Part shown: positions 19,896 through 30,221 of the stretch, piece after piece
Layout of the letters: each line of letters starts with the position of its first letter
How positions within the stretch are numbered: the stretch's first letter is position 1
Source: Isochrysis galbana
Taxonomy: Eukaryota > Haptophyta > Isochrysidales > Isochrysidaceae
Length of the DNA: 64,000 nt
Assembly: GCA_018136815.1 (NCBI GenBank)
Contig: CM030940.1
Coordinates: 2,908,601-2,972,600, forward strand
Direction: 5' to 3'
Translations under genes and position numbers: made by a program
Notes under the pieces: generated by a model
Databases searched by the model: none
Told to the model about the DNA's origin: nothing
What the model saw: the letters and a program-made list of their open reading frames with translations, nothing else

Positions 19896-21452
19896 CGCTA
19901 ATCTAGCCTCATGAAAGCTCATGCTGCACGGGTTTGCTACCAAGCATGGCTCTGTTGTGATGCATGGATAGCATGTGTGTGAGAGAGTATTAGCTATTGG
20001 CGCTAGTGCTAGTGCTACGCACATTGCCCGATGGGCGATGGCGATGGGCAAGACGGGAGTCCAAATCTCCTCCTCATGCACTATCCATCTACTTTCTTCT
20101 TTATTCGCTTACTAGAGTAGAGTACTAATCTTGTGATTGGTCGCATGGCAGGGGGCCACGCGAACCCCCCCCCCCCCCCTGCCTTGACCTCCCTCATGGG
20201 GGGGGGGACAGCAGAGACAAAGAAGAAAAGCGTTCATTTACCCGCCCACCCATAATAAAACATCTGACTGAGCGTTAGCGTACCACTACTGACTACTGCC
20301 ACTAGCCCGGTACTATCACGACGCCCCTCAGTGCACCTGCCCGTGCGCCTTGACGGCTTGACGTACGTGTGTTGACACTATAGACACATACGCATATGCT
20401 GCACCCCTTCGAATCTCCCCCCTCGCAGACCCCTGGCTCCCATTATAACTCTCCACAGATTACAATGGGTGAGCAAATCCAGTGAGGCGAACCGACCTAC
20501 GTCGGGCGACTCACCAGCTCACCAGGAAAAAGCACCGGCGGGGGGGGGGGGGACCTCTCGTTCGTGAAGTTGAACGGCCCTTACAGCTCTCGCCGCGAGC
20601 GATCCTCGAGGAATAAAAGACTGTGCCTCGAGGTACCTGCCACAAGGCGCCCCCGTAAGCGCTTTGAGTAGGCCTGAGCCAAAATATGTAGTTTTTCGTG
20701 CCCAAATATGTAATGGAAAAAATATGTGGAAAAAGAAAAAGTGTAAAACTTTGCCCAAATGTGCGGACAATATGTAGCTGTGTGGGTGGGTGGGGGGGGG
20801 TCAATCGACGTTACTAGTTACTAGTAAGCGCCGCAAATATATGCTCTTATCATTGTCACTCTTCTTTTCCTCTCCTCTCTGCTCTCCCCTACACACCCAT
20901 ATCCCTCCTCTCTCTTGCCTCAAGCTATTTTGTACAATGTACAGCAATGAGAATTGAAACTTGAAACGGAGAAGCACACAAACAACACACACTACACACT
21001 ACGATGACGAGTAGGGCCAGGTCAGTGGTCAGAGTTTCGCGCCGGATCCCTCAAAGTTTCGCATGAAAGTTTTGCAAAAGTTGCTCACCGGCTAGGCAAC
21101 GCGACGATTTGCGATTTTGAAAACCGATTGTAGCATACGATTTTTGATTACGACCTCTTACCTTACGGCTTGAATATACAACGTCATACGCTACTGGACA
21201 TAATAGGCTCTCATCACATATTCAGAGCAAAAATTAAACATCGAAACACCCTAACACCCCCACCATCTATCCTCACCCATTATTCAACCATATCGCTAAC
21301 AATCCAAACAAAATTTGCACTGTATGACACTGTTCGGGCAAGTGAGCGGCCCGGTGCAAACAAGCATACAACCAAGGTGAGGACGCATGCAGACTGAAGT
21401 CTCAATTGTCAGATGACGGAAGAACGAGGCAGGCCGCCTCCCTTGATTCTTT
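19896..21452. other. Intergenic between converging genes, no gene recognised
   Basis: The flanking genes (18726-19895 + and 21453-24119 -) converge, so this holds both 3' ends. It contains a C18 tract (about 20166), a G11 tract (about 20541), a LINE-tail-like AATAAAACATCTGA at about 20256, and AAATATGTA motifs at 20680-20780. No coding region is supportable. Confidence 0.5.
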
Positions 21453-24119
21453 TCATGCTGAAGCTGGTGCAACAGAGAGATCGACGCCTGCGGATGTCTT
21501 CGCCTTCACCTCCACCAATTTGATCCAACTACAGAACGCAGCTAGGGAGACGGCTCCATTCGGACTCACCTTCATTTGACCAAAACTCGCCTTAGTGGCT
21601 GAACGGAGAGCGACGTATGGAGCCCACGTCAAACCTGCATGGACAACTTTGTCCAAAGCCGCCTCCCACTGCGCTTGAGAGAAGAATCGATTATCATTCG
21701 TCGTTTGGGCGCCAGTTTGACCATCAATCATGCCGAACACCTCGAACCACGTCGCATAATATCCGAGAAATGCAGAAAGCAGACGGAATTCGTCCTTCGT
21801 GACACTTTCGGAGTCGGGTCGTGCAGCATGCGCCCGGGTGCCTTTGGCATCGTTGAACGCGTAGATGACACTGGCGTGGAAGCGTTTCCAGATGGCCAAT
21901 CCGGTGACCTCGTTCTCAGAGTACCCTTGCAGCGTTTTCTTGACTGCGAGGTCAACATCTTCGTAAGAGAGGGCCCCCTTATTCGTCTGGTCCCACTTGT
22001 TCCATGCTTGCTCGCGCTCAGAGGACTCAGCTGGCACAGAGAAGCAAAAAGCTCGTAGGTAAGTGGTCAACTGCGAAAGTGCCGTCGCGGTTCCTGCAGC
22101 AGCAGATGAGGAGTCAAGCTTGACGTTCGAGCTTACGGACAATTCTGCAGCGAGGCTCGTGTCATTTTGGAGTCCTAGCTGCCTCTTACAGGCCTGGTTT
22201 GACGACGACCTTGCGATTTCAAGGTCGTCCTTGAGGCCAAGTATGTCCCAGCCACTGAAATTATCGTAGTAGTCATGGCGATCCACGGGCGTGGCTGATA
22301 TCTTCATAAGAGAACAAAAGAGCGCCTCGCCATCCTCTGCTTCAGAAACTTGAGGCAATACTTCATCAACGTGAGTCATCGCCTGACAGGTCGCGTCAGA
22401 AAACATGTTGGAAACTTCCGACTCGTTGAAAGGTGCCTCCTTGACAACTGGCAATGCGACGACTTGATTTGATGCGTTCACGTCGTGGACCGTGTGGTGG
22501 TTGTCTCCGCGACCCAAGGTGCCCTTTGACTTGTCGCTCATTCGAACCACTGACTTCTTTTTCGCGATCGAAGGCGACAAAAACGTAGAAGATGCCGGAG
22601 CGTAATTCGTCCAGCACGGCACCTCTGAAGCATGCTTGATGGCATCGGCCCAGATACCACGCGATTGACGGCGGCGCACCATCTTTTGCATCATGCGGAC
22701 AGCGTTGGTTCTGACGACCAGGTCGCGCTTGATTTCGTACGAGCCCGGGGCTGGCGCAGGCGTCACATTGTACATGCCACCTGGCAGAGCAAATCGGTCG
22801 GTCTCGGACCGAAAGGAAGCCTCAGCGACCTTTGAGATCCTTGAAGCCTCCGACATGGTCTCATAGGCGCCTACGCCTGGGGTATGCTCTTTTGCGTACA
22901 CACTCCCCGGTCCGTCAAACCTCTTGTGCCCACTTTTGAAGAAGACACTAGGGGTGTTCGACTTCCCATCGAATTGAACAGCGGGGTCATACTCGCCGAC
23001 ACCGGGTGTTTGTGATCTTGCATAGACAGAGTCATGCCACTCAAATCGGTTTTTCGCGGGTTTTGACCAAGCGGATGGTTGATCGACTCCTGCACTAGAG
23101 CTTGTCGCCGACATGGAGCTCTGATACTGCAAGGGTCCGGGGATTTCCGAGGCGTGCTTGATCACGTCGGCAAAAACTCCACGGGACTGACGGCGGCGAA
23201 CCATCCTTTGCATCATCGATGCAGCTCTGCCTGGGTCAAGCTTTCTTGGCTCGTAGGCCCCCGGCGGAGGCGCGACGGAATGAGAGTAGACACCATCGGG
23301 CAGCGCGAAGCGATCTGTAATGGAAGCAAATGACGAGCTAGCGCACTTGCCGGCAACCTGCGTGGATGCGCGGTTGTCATTCGTGTCGTACGAGCCGACT
23401 CCAGGAGTTTCTGTCCGAAAATAGACAGCACCAGTACCTTCAAAGCGCTTCGACGTGCTGCTGAAAGACGCACTGCCCACTTCCTGCTTGGACGTTGAGA
23501 GCGGTCCAGTGCAGTTGTACTTGCCAGGATCAGGCGTCTGTTCTTTGGCATACAAAGTGTCGTGGCCATCAAATCGACCTTTGGTGTTCTTTGACCAAGC
23601 TGGGGCCCGGGACAGCGCCAAAGACATTGTCGACAGTGCCTCTTCATATTGCATCGGGGATGGCATCTCTGCCGCACGCCTAATGACGTCGGCGAACAGA
23701 CCCCGCGACTGACGACGGCGCACCATCTTCTGCACCATGGATACAGCAGTCCCACGATCAAGCTTACGAGGTTCATACGCGCCCGGTGGCGGCGCAGGCG
23801 ACTGTGAGTAGACTCCGCCAGGCAGTGTGAATCGATCTGTTCTGCTGTGCATTGAGGACGTCGGCGTCTTTTTCGGTGTGGAGCCAGCCATTCGCTCCCC
23901 CGGCGTCGCGTAGCGCACAGGAGTCGATGGCCTCGCCGTTGCCCTGCTCGATGAGCAGGGTGTCGCTGCGCGCTTGACCTCGGCAGTGCTGGTCTTGTGG
24001 ATTGAGCCCGGACCTGCGAAGCGTTCAGACTTGCTGAGGCTCCATGGCTCAGGCCTCCTGTTCGGCGCGCTCGTGGGCGAGAGCGGAGTGCGCCGAGGAG
24101 TGGAGACACCCGCTGGCAT
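21453..24119 (-). CDS. SHIPPO-repeat, IQ-like and EF-hand protein, probably axonemal
   Basis: About 888 aa from the ATG at 24119 (MPAGVSTPRR); the frame is open upstream to 24380 but that part is Arg/Gly-rich 5' UTR-like. Residues about 90-470 carry repeated PGxGxY-type SHIPPO motifs (PPPGAYEP, TPGVGSYD, TPGVGEYD, TPGVGAYE), typical of outer-dense-fibre and microtubule-associated ciliary proteins. Interleaved is a 40-aa module present three times, at about 118-158, 292-332 and 465-505, with the core MVRRRQSRG preceded by VQK or MQK; it resembles an incomplete IQ motif. The C-terminal 200 aa hold a canonical-looking EF-hand loop, DQTNKGALSYED, and further EF-like helices. Calcium-responsive microtubule attachment is inferred. 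Confidence 0.8.
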   Translation of the reverse strand: MPAGVSTPRRTPLSPTSAPNRRPEPWSLSKSERFAGPGSIHKTSTAEVKRAATPCSSSRATARPSTPVRYATPGERMAGSTPKKTPTSSMHSRTDRFTLPGGVYSQSPAPPPGAYEPRKLDRGTAVSMVQKMVRRRQSRGLFADVIRRAAEMPSPMQYEEALSTMSLALSRAPAWSKNTKGRFDGHDTLYAKEQTPDPGKYNCTGPLSTSKQEVGSASFSSTSKRFEGTGAVYFRTETPGVGSYDTNDNRASTQVAGKCASSSFASITDRFALPDGVYSHSVAPPPGAYEPRKLDPGRAASMMQRMVRRRQSRGVFADVIKHASEIPGPLQYQSSMSATSSSAGVDQPSAWSKPAKNRFEWHDSVYARSQTPGVGEYDPAVQFDGKSNTPSVFFKSGHKRFDGPGSVYAKEHTPGVGAYETMSEASRISKVAEASFRSETDRFALPGGMYNVTPAPAPGSYEIKRDLVVRTNAVRMMQKMVRRRQSRGIWADAIKHASEVPCWTNYAPASSTFLSPSIAKKKSVVRMSDKSKGTLGRGDNHHTVHDVNASNQVVALPVVKEAPFNESEVSNMFSDATCQAMTHVDEVLPQVSEAEDGEALFCSLMKISATPVDRHDYYDNFSGWDILGLKDDLEIARSSSNQACKRQLGLQNDTSLAAELSVSSNVKLDSSSAAAGTATALSQLTTYLRAFCFSVPAESSEREQAWNKWDQTNKGALSYEDVDLAVKKTLQGYSENEVTGLAIWKRFHASVIYAFNDAKGTRAHAARPDSESVTKDEFRLLSAFLGYYATWFEVFGMIDGQTGAQTTNDNRFFSQAQWEAALDKVVHAGLTWAPYVALRSATKASFGQMKVSPNGAVSLAAFCSWIKLVEVKAKTSAGVDLSVAPASA

Positions 24120-25082
24120 CGTAGATCTTGCTTGTTGTCCTCTCCTTACCCCCCTTCTTTCCCGTTTCCCCCGTTCCCCCCCTCTCCACCCTTCCCCAAT
24201 GTCGGGTCGGACTGCAGAGAGAACAGCAGGGGGCGCGCCAGCAACAGGTCGAGTTTTGAGTTTGAAAGAGCGCCGTCTGACGGTCCCTCCGGTATTGCGA
24301 ACCCTCCTTCCCCCCTTCGGATATTGCCCCCCTCCCCCCCCCTCTTCTCGCCTCTCGATAGTCGCGAGTCGCCTGCCCATCCTTCATCCTTTGGAAGCCT
24401 TTGGGTCGGGCCAGAGTTTCGCAATTTTTTGGTAAAATTTGGGTCCGTCAACGAAATAAAAATTTTGACCGAAATTTGGGGATTTGGTTGGGGCAACGGG
24501 ACCCCGCGGCAGCGAAATTTGGGCGTGTTGGAGCGATGGGCGGCCCGCGGCCCGCCGGCAGGAGCAGGATATGCCTCAGGGAGTGGCCAAGACGCGGCGC
24601 GGTGCAAGGCGAGGGCGTGTTGTATTCCTGCCCATCTGAAGGCTGTAGGCATGAATATTCGTGTAAGGTACGCGCTCACAATTACAATTGAACAATTCCC
24701 CGTGTTGCCACTGACGCACAAAAAAAAACTTCTTAATAGTCTCGCCGCGCGCGCGACCCTGCACAGCTTCTATGCAGCCACGCCCGCTTCCCTTATCCCC
24801 CCTCCACCTGCCTTGCGGCTCGTCCCCTCGTGCTCTACCTAGGGGCTGGGTGCAGTAGGTTTCCGGTGGCAGGCGGTGTGTACCGATACCCGATGGCTTT
24901 CCTCGCTACTTCTTCTTGCGCCATCGGGCTACCGGTTGTTGCATGTTTTCCTCTAGGTGTTGAGTGTCGGGAGCCTGTAGTCCAGAGTAGCTATGGGCAT
25001 CTGTCCGGTAGGGCGTGGGTCTCGGCGGGCCTCTTACAGTTCAGGCTAGCCGCTCCGCTATGTTGAGCGCTTGAGCTATTAG
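24120..25082. other. Intergenic with repeat D copy
   Basis: C- and CT-rich upstream sequence of the SHIPPO gene (24140-24360), then a repeat mosaic. 24735-24760 carries TTAATAGTCTC, the outer boundary of repeat family A. No gene. Confidence 0.5.
24618..24721 (+). repeat. Repeat D, copy 2
   Basis: Nearly identical to 10132-10243, including GTAGGCATGAATATTCGTGT. Confidence 0.85.
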
Positions 25083-25090
25083 GGACAGGT
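25083..25090. repeat. Left 8-bp target duplication (hAT)
   Basis: GGACAGGT directly before the inverted repeat; identical to 25968-25975. Confidence 0.93.
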
Positions 25091-25967
25091 CAAGGCTAGG
25101 GAATACATTGGCCAGTTAACCAATTAAGTGTGTTAACTACCATTAAAGGGCACCCGTGGGGATGCAACTGTTAACAAACAACCAAGTGGGATGCGCAAAG
25201 ACGCAGTTAGCTAGCTAACTACCTGTGGCGTGCGCGGCCGCGGGTGCGCGGCCTCCGAGCGGCGCCGAGCGCCTTCGCCGCTGGTAGCGGCGCCGCGCTG
25301 CGCGCGCCCACCCTTGACATAAATAAGCAGGAGAGTCGTAGTAGCTTGTCACGACATACTTTATACTTATTGAATGAGCTCACGCACACACGCAGCACAT
25401 TCACATATCATCACATGCTATGTGGTGCTACGGTGCTACGCACAACGCAGCGCATAGCACAACGCGACACGCACACAGCACACAGCACACAGCACTAGCA
25501 CTAATCGGTATTGAATGAGGCGAAAAGCGAATTTTCGAGTGTCGAGTCCTTGGCCGACTTCTGAAGATCGCTATGCATCTTGCCGGCTGCCGAAAAGACA
25601 CGCTCGACCCCGGCTGACGAGGCAGGCGCAGAGAAGTATTGCTTGACCATTTTGGTGAGGACTGGCCACTTCGTCTCTTTCGCCCTCCACCACACGAGAA
25701 GATCCCATTCAAGGTCCGTCTCCTCGGGCTCCGTGAGGTACTCTTCGAACTCATCCTTCTCTTGCACCTGTGCTTGCGCCGGGGGGAGGGGGGGGGCGCC
25801 CGGCGGGGGATATGCATACCATAATACGGCTATTTTTAGACACGTCGATAGTTAACAAGGTTGTTATCTACCACCCTCGAACCCCTGCCAGTTAACAAAA
25901 CAAGTTCACCAGAGAGCACTAACAAGTTCCCAAAAAACCTACCAGTTAATGGTATTCCCTAGCCTTG
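25091..25967. mobile_element. hAT transposon, internally deleted
   Basis: An 877-bp element with perfect 16-bp terminal inverted repeats, CAAGGCTAGGGAATAC at 25091-25106 and its complement at 25952-25967, and exact 8-bp target duplications GGACAGGT. Subterminal GTTAAC and CCAGTTAA motifs recur on both sides (25110-25220 and 25850-25950). It retains only the end of a transposase gene. Perfect duplications and repeats suggest recent movement by an autonomous relative elsewhere in the genome. Confidence 0.95.
25501..25767 (-). pseudogene. hAT transposase C-terminal dimerisation domain
   Basis: An 88-aa frame with LEWDLLVWWRAKETKWPVLT, then YFSAPASSAGVERVFSAAGK, the diagnostic hAT dimerisation motif (WW ... 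P.L ... SS...ER.FS..G). The catalytic domain and BED finger are absent; upstream on the same strand is a C-rich tract and then terminal sequence, so the gene has been cut by the internal deletion. The remaining frame has no stop and could still be translated. Confidence 0.88.
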
Positions 25968-25975
25968 GGACAGGT
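25968..25975. repeat. Right 8-bp target duplication (hAT)
   Basis: GGACAGGT, perfect match to 25083-25090. Confidence 0.93.
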
Positions 25976-27351
25976 TCCCGCCGCGCCCCCCCCCCCCCCC
26001 CGAGCCAACCGAATGACCGAATGTCGGCCGCCCGTGAGCACGGTCGCCCCTGGAGCCTGGAGAGCCCCATTCCTCGTCTCAACAATCTTTAGAGTCCCAA
26101 TCCACATCCACATCCACAGCCACAGCCACTCCACTCCGCCAGTCACAGTCCTCCTTGGGCTGGTCTCCTTGTGCTCGCTGTTCCGTGGTCCGTCGTTCCG
26201 CACCGCGCCCGCGCGCGCGCTCCTCGTGCCTAATATCTGGGTGTTATTGAGCCAAGTGGAAATTGCCATCTAGGTACATGTAGATAGTGTCCGGCCGCCA
26301 TCTAGGTACATGTAGATAGTGAAAATGCGAGACTATATAGTAGATATCTAGGTATCTTACAAACATGTTCCATGCCTTAGTCAAGAAGGATCTACGCCAA
26401 GCTCCTCGCGCCAAGCCAACGCTGAACAAGGGGGACGTGAGCCTCGACACCATCGACAATGTGGAGCGAGGAGTGGAGCTGTGGCTGTGTTGCATGTGAA
26501 GATAGAGGAGTTGGTGCCTGTAACATGTGAGATACAATTCCTGGGGAGCATGGGGCACGGACTGCCAGAGGCGAGGCGAGGCACGCGATGGGGGAACTGA
26601 GGACGAGCGGACGGCCTCAGCTGACATGCAGTCATGCAGTCGTGTGAGACGAGGACGGGAGCAAGAGGCACACGAGGAAGGACACAGGGGCGCTCGTGCG
26701 GTGGCGCAGAGCGTACGAAGGACACCGAGAGAGAAGCGGATAAAGGTACCCAGCTTTCTAGGACCAGTCCTAGAAATTAGGACGGACTTTGCTAGGTGAG
26801 AGCATGAGCATACCATGTTATTTTGTCCCAAACCTTGGCTATTGAGTTACCACATGCATGTCCTCATTAAATGTTCCAAGTGTACCTAGGCACCATTCCC
26901 TCAGCAACACCAAGTTTTGTGACGCGTTTGCGGGTCACCTGGTCGGAATTGGAATTGCTCCTTGTCCTAGAAATGGGAGAAATGCTGATACCACCCATTG
27001 GGGAGCTCTTCTACCCATGACCCATGGTCCCCAGGAGATGAAATGTTGCTTTGACTGCCCTCTTTGAGACCTTCAGTGACCACCAAGCTTGGTTTTGTCG
27101 CGGTCGACTTCCAGTGCGAACGAGGGCGTTTCGGCGCGCGGAAGCCTTCAACACCCTCAGTGCGTTCATTTTGTTTTAGGCGTTTCAGTGTTCTTTTTTT
27201 GGAAGTTGTTTCGCCCTGGTCGACTTTACCCGAAAGTGTTTCTCCGTCAAATTCGTCAATATGGGGGGGGGGGGGGGGGGGGCACAGAGAGAAAATAGAG
27301 CGAGAGCTAAAGGCACGGCTCGGGACGGCTGGCGCTTCTTCCCGCGGTCTG
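25976..27351. other. Intergenic, upstream of glyoxalase II
   Basis: C15 tract near 25986, CACATC/CACAGC hexamers at 26101-26130, two 27-bp repeats of ATCTAGGTACATGTAGATAG at 26270-26330, and a G20 tract at about 27261-27281, some 75 bp before the glyoxalase ATG. A relative of the family B end (TTTGACTGCCCTC) lies at 27050. No gene recognised. Confidence 0.5.
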
Positions 27352-28678
27352 ATGCGCCTTGTCCGCCTGGCTGCTGCGCTCGGCGCCTCGCTGCAGCTCC
27401 ACACGCTCGGGCGGCCGCTCGGCGCTCGCGCGGCCGCGACCGCTCCCCCCTCTTCATTCTCGAGCGCCGGGCTCGTTGTCGAGCAGTTCCGCTGCCTTCG
27501 CGATAACTACGGCTATCTCATCCACGATGAGTCGACCGGCGCCACCGCCGCCATCGACACGCCCGAGGTTGAGCCAATCCTTGAAGCGCTCGACAGGCGC
27601 GGATGGACACTCACGCACATCCTCAACACGCACCACCACGCCGACCACGCTGGCGGCAACGCCGAGCTTGTACGCAAGACTGGGTGCAAAGTGGTCGCGC
27701 CCGCGGAAGAAGTCGACAAGATTGGACATGTAGACGTGCCAGTGCGGGGAGGAGATCGGTTCGAGCTTGGCGATGCATACTGCATGGTCATAGACGTAGG
27801 CGGCCACACGAAAGGCCATGTAGCATACCACTTTGTCGACTCGTATTTCGCATTCGTTGGCGACTCGTTGTTTGCGCTTGGCTGCGGGCGTCTATTTGAA
27901 GGTACCCCAGAGCAGGTTCGTCTGGGTGCGTGTGACCGACAGCCCAGTGCAATTGGCTGGCTGTCCCGCATCTCGTGCAGTCTACTTCGATTGCCTGAAA
28001 TAGTGCTCTCGCCCCCCACCCGCCCGCGCAAAAACGAGCCTATTTGGGTCGGTTGTGTAGCCGATGTCTTGCTCTGCTTCTAACTACCTCATCGCTGTGG
28101 TGCTCTTCTAGGCCTGGGCATCACTTCAACGGCTTGCAGCCTTGCCTCCGGAGACGGCGGTGTATTGTGCGCATGAATACACCGAGGCCAACCTCGAGTT
28201 CGCTCTTTCCGTTGATCCTCGAAATAAGGACTTGGCACAGTAAGTTTTTGCTTGCGAAAGAAGCGTCCACGCATAAGACAGCTAGCATGTCGATTACGAC
28301 AGCCGCCCTCTTCCTGTGTATGCATGTGGCAGCTCTAGCCTACTCGGACTTCTTGAATGCAGCCCTCTATGTCGTAGGGCATCAGAGGCCATCTGGAGCC
28401 ATGCATGAGCTCTAATCTCTCGGCCCCATCCCGCCGTACGGCGATAGTCATTCCGATCTCTCCTACCCTGCTACCGCTTGTTCAGGCGCGGCTTTGACAT
28501 TTCCGTCTTGCGACTCGCGGGAAAACCGACTGTCCCAACAACGATTGGTGAGGAGCTTGCAACGAACCCATTCCTGCGCCCTGGGGATGATGCGATCCGT
28601 CGGACGATAGGTGTTGCACTTGATGCGACGGATCTAGAGGTTTTCGCAACGTTGCGTAAGATGAAGGACAACTTTTAG
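27352..28678 (+). CDS. GLO2: Hydroxyacylglutathione hydrolase (glyoxalase II)
   Basis: Three exons, 27352-27915, 28112-28239 and 28486-28678 (GT-AG, phases 0 and 2), 294 aa. It hydrolyses S-lactoylglutathione to lactate and glutathione in methylglyoxal detoxification. The metallo-beta-lactamase metal motif [10 protein letters not shown] has His94, His95, His96, Asp98 and His99; further ligands follow in VGGHTKGH and [13 protein letters not shown], and exon 2 carries [12 protein letters not shown]. Exon 3 ends with the family C-terminus [18 protein letters not shown] start at [15 protein letters not shown] because upstream sequence is G-homopolymer; the first 45 aa, Arg/Ala/Leu-rich without acidic residues, look like a mitochondrial or plastid presequence. 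Full length for the family plus the targeting peptide. Confidence 0.93.
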
Positions 28679-29171
28679 AGGACAAGGCTCGGTTCGGCTT
28701 GAGTAGGCGATTACTTCTTGGATGTGCACCTTTCGTCTTCATGTGCGGCATGAGGCGGCTTAGAATGTGTCGAAGCGGGCCTACACCAAGATGAAGGCAC
28801 GTTTTCTGTTTTTCTTTGCAATTTGCACCTCTTTCGTCACGACATCAACCTGGGATTGGCGGACCTTTCATGAAATGTGAAACTAAAATTTGGTCAGGAT
28901 TTCGGCGCTTTGCACACAACGCGCAAACTTGGGGTTGTGGAGGTCGGCATCGGTGAGAGGAGTCGCCATTGCGAGCGCCGCGGGTATTTCTTTCAATGTG
29001 CACGCAACTCAAAGCCACTCGCAAGTAAAAGTATGCAATGCCTCGCGGATCGCCGATCGGTGGATATCCAATCGATATCCATTAGATATTTTGCTGGATA
29101 TTTGGGCGAGTAGCCCGGATACAAACATATAAACTAGATTTCCCAAATGGATATTTGGGTGGATTTTACTG
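28679..29171. other. Intergenic, hAT MITE relic
   Basis: 3' flank of the glyoxalase II gene. 29050-29165 holds GGATATCC, GATATTTTGC and GGATATTTGGG motifs, resembling the subterminal region of the MITE at 8931-9556 but without intact ends. Confidence 0.5.
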
Positions 29172-29660
29172 CAACTAAGTTTATACTTGGTTCGCACCCA
29201 TAGCGGGGCACGAGCCCCCCCCCCTCTCCACTCCTCCCCCGCCATGGGGGAGGAACCACCCACTCTCCTGGCATGCCTGATGGCTTGCGAGGAGCACATT
29301 GCCCTGCTGACCCATCCCTCTCCCCACAGGCATGCCTGACTCGCCCGCCCTGGCCTGTCGTGGCCAGCCAATCCCTCTGACCAACCCCTCCTCCCCCTGG
29401 GCCCCCCTCATCAGGACCCCCCAGCCAGCGCCAGTCGACTGGCAGGGGCTCGAGAGCCAGCGAGGGAGAGGCAGGAGGGGCCAGGGCCATGCCCCAGCCT
29501 CACCTGCCCCCTGAGCTGCGCTCCCAGGCCCCTGCTGGCCTCCTGGGGACCTGAAGAGGGGCCGCAGGCGCGCGCCATGGCCAGAGCCGCAGGGAAGAGA
29601 GGTGGAAGAGGGAAGAGGGAGGGGAGGGGGGAGTGGCAGCTCTCCCCTCCGGCGTTTACG
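29172..29660 (-). repeat. Repeat family A, copy 4, inside an ankyrin gene relic
   Basis: Begins with the hairpin AACTAAGTTTATACTTGGTT, then family blocks GGGGAGGAACCACCCACTC and TGGCATGCCTGATGGCTTGC. The far end runs into the ankyrin-repeat frame around 29660. Confidence 0.8.
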
Positions 29661-30221
29661 TGTCTTCTCGCCCCGTTTGGGTAAGAGAAGACGGGAAGAA
29701 TGTTGTTGCTGATGTGAGCACCATTCGCAAGGAGCACTTCGGTCACTTCTATGTGATTCATCTTACAGGCATGAAGTAGAGGAGTATATCCATCATCATC
29801 CATAGCCTCAATCATGGCACCAGCATTGAGGAGTTCAACAACAATATGAGCATGCCCTCGCTTGGCAGCCATGATAAGGGCCGTCTGCTTCTGGCAGAAG
29901 CTTCTGGGTAGCAGCTCCAACCTGGTTGACAAACGTCACCAATGCAGATGCACTCTTCTGACGATCCTTGAACAACTCCAATGTATTCTTTACGCACCAG
30001 AAATGCCCGCGAGAGGATGCCTCCATCAGTGAAGTGGTCTGATGGTAATCATCTACATACATGAAGTCGATGTCCTCACCCAAGTCCTCTATAGGTGGGA
30101 ATTGATTCGTAGTGCAATACTCCCACAGAAGCTTCCCGTTGCGACGTGCAGACAGGTGAGGTGACACTTGACGGGGCTCTTCGTCTGGTTCCTTAGGACG
30201 CTTCAGAGAAGAGGAGGCCAT
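29660..30221 (-). pseudogene. Ankyrin-repeat gene, disrupted
   Basis: Starts at the ATG at 30221 (MASSSLKRPKEPDEEPRQ) and reads TTSLMEASSRGHFWCVKNTL, then VTFVNQ. The next ankyrin repeat, KQTALIMAAKRGHAHIVVEL and DDDGYTPLLHACKMNHIEV, lies in another frame from about 29890. The shift could be one indel, or a 31-nt GT...AG segment (GTTGGAGCTG...CTTCTGCCAG) spliced out as an ultra-short intron, which would join VNQ to KQTAL; the other introns here are at least 79 nt, so an indel is likelier. After NGAHISNNILPVF the frame enters repeat family A and loses ankyrin character. Only about three repeats remain; it is probably a truncated pseudogene, though a chimeric transcript cannot be excluded. Confidence 0.7.

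Noticed and set aside
28044-28415. 123-aa frame overlapping glyoxalase II
   Set aside because: It spans an exon and two introns of the glyoxalase gene in another frame.
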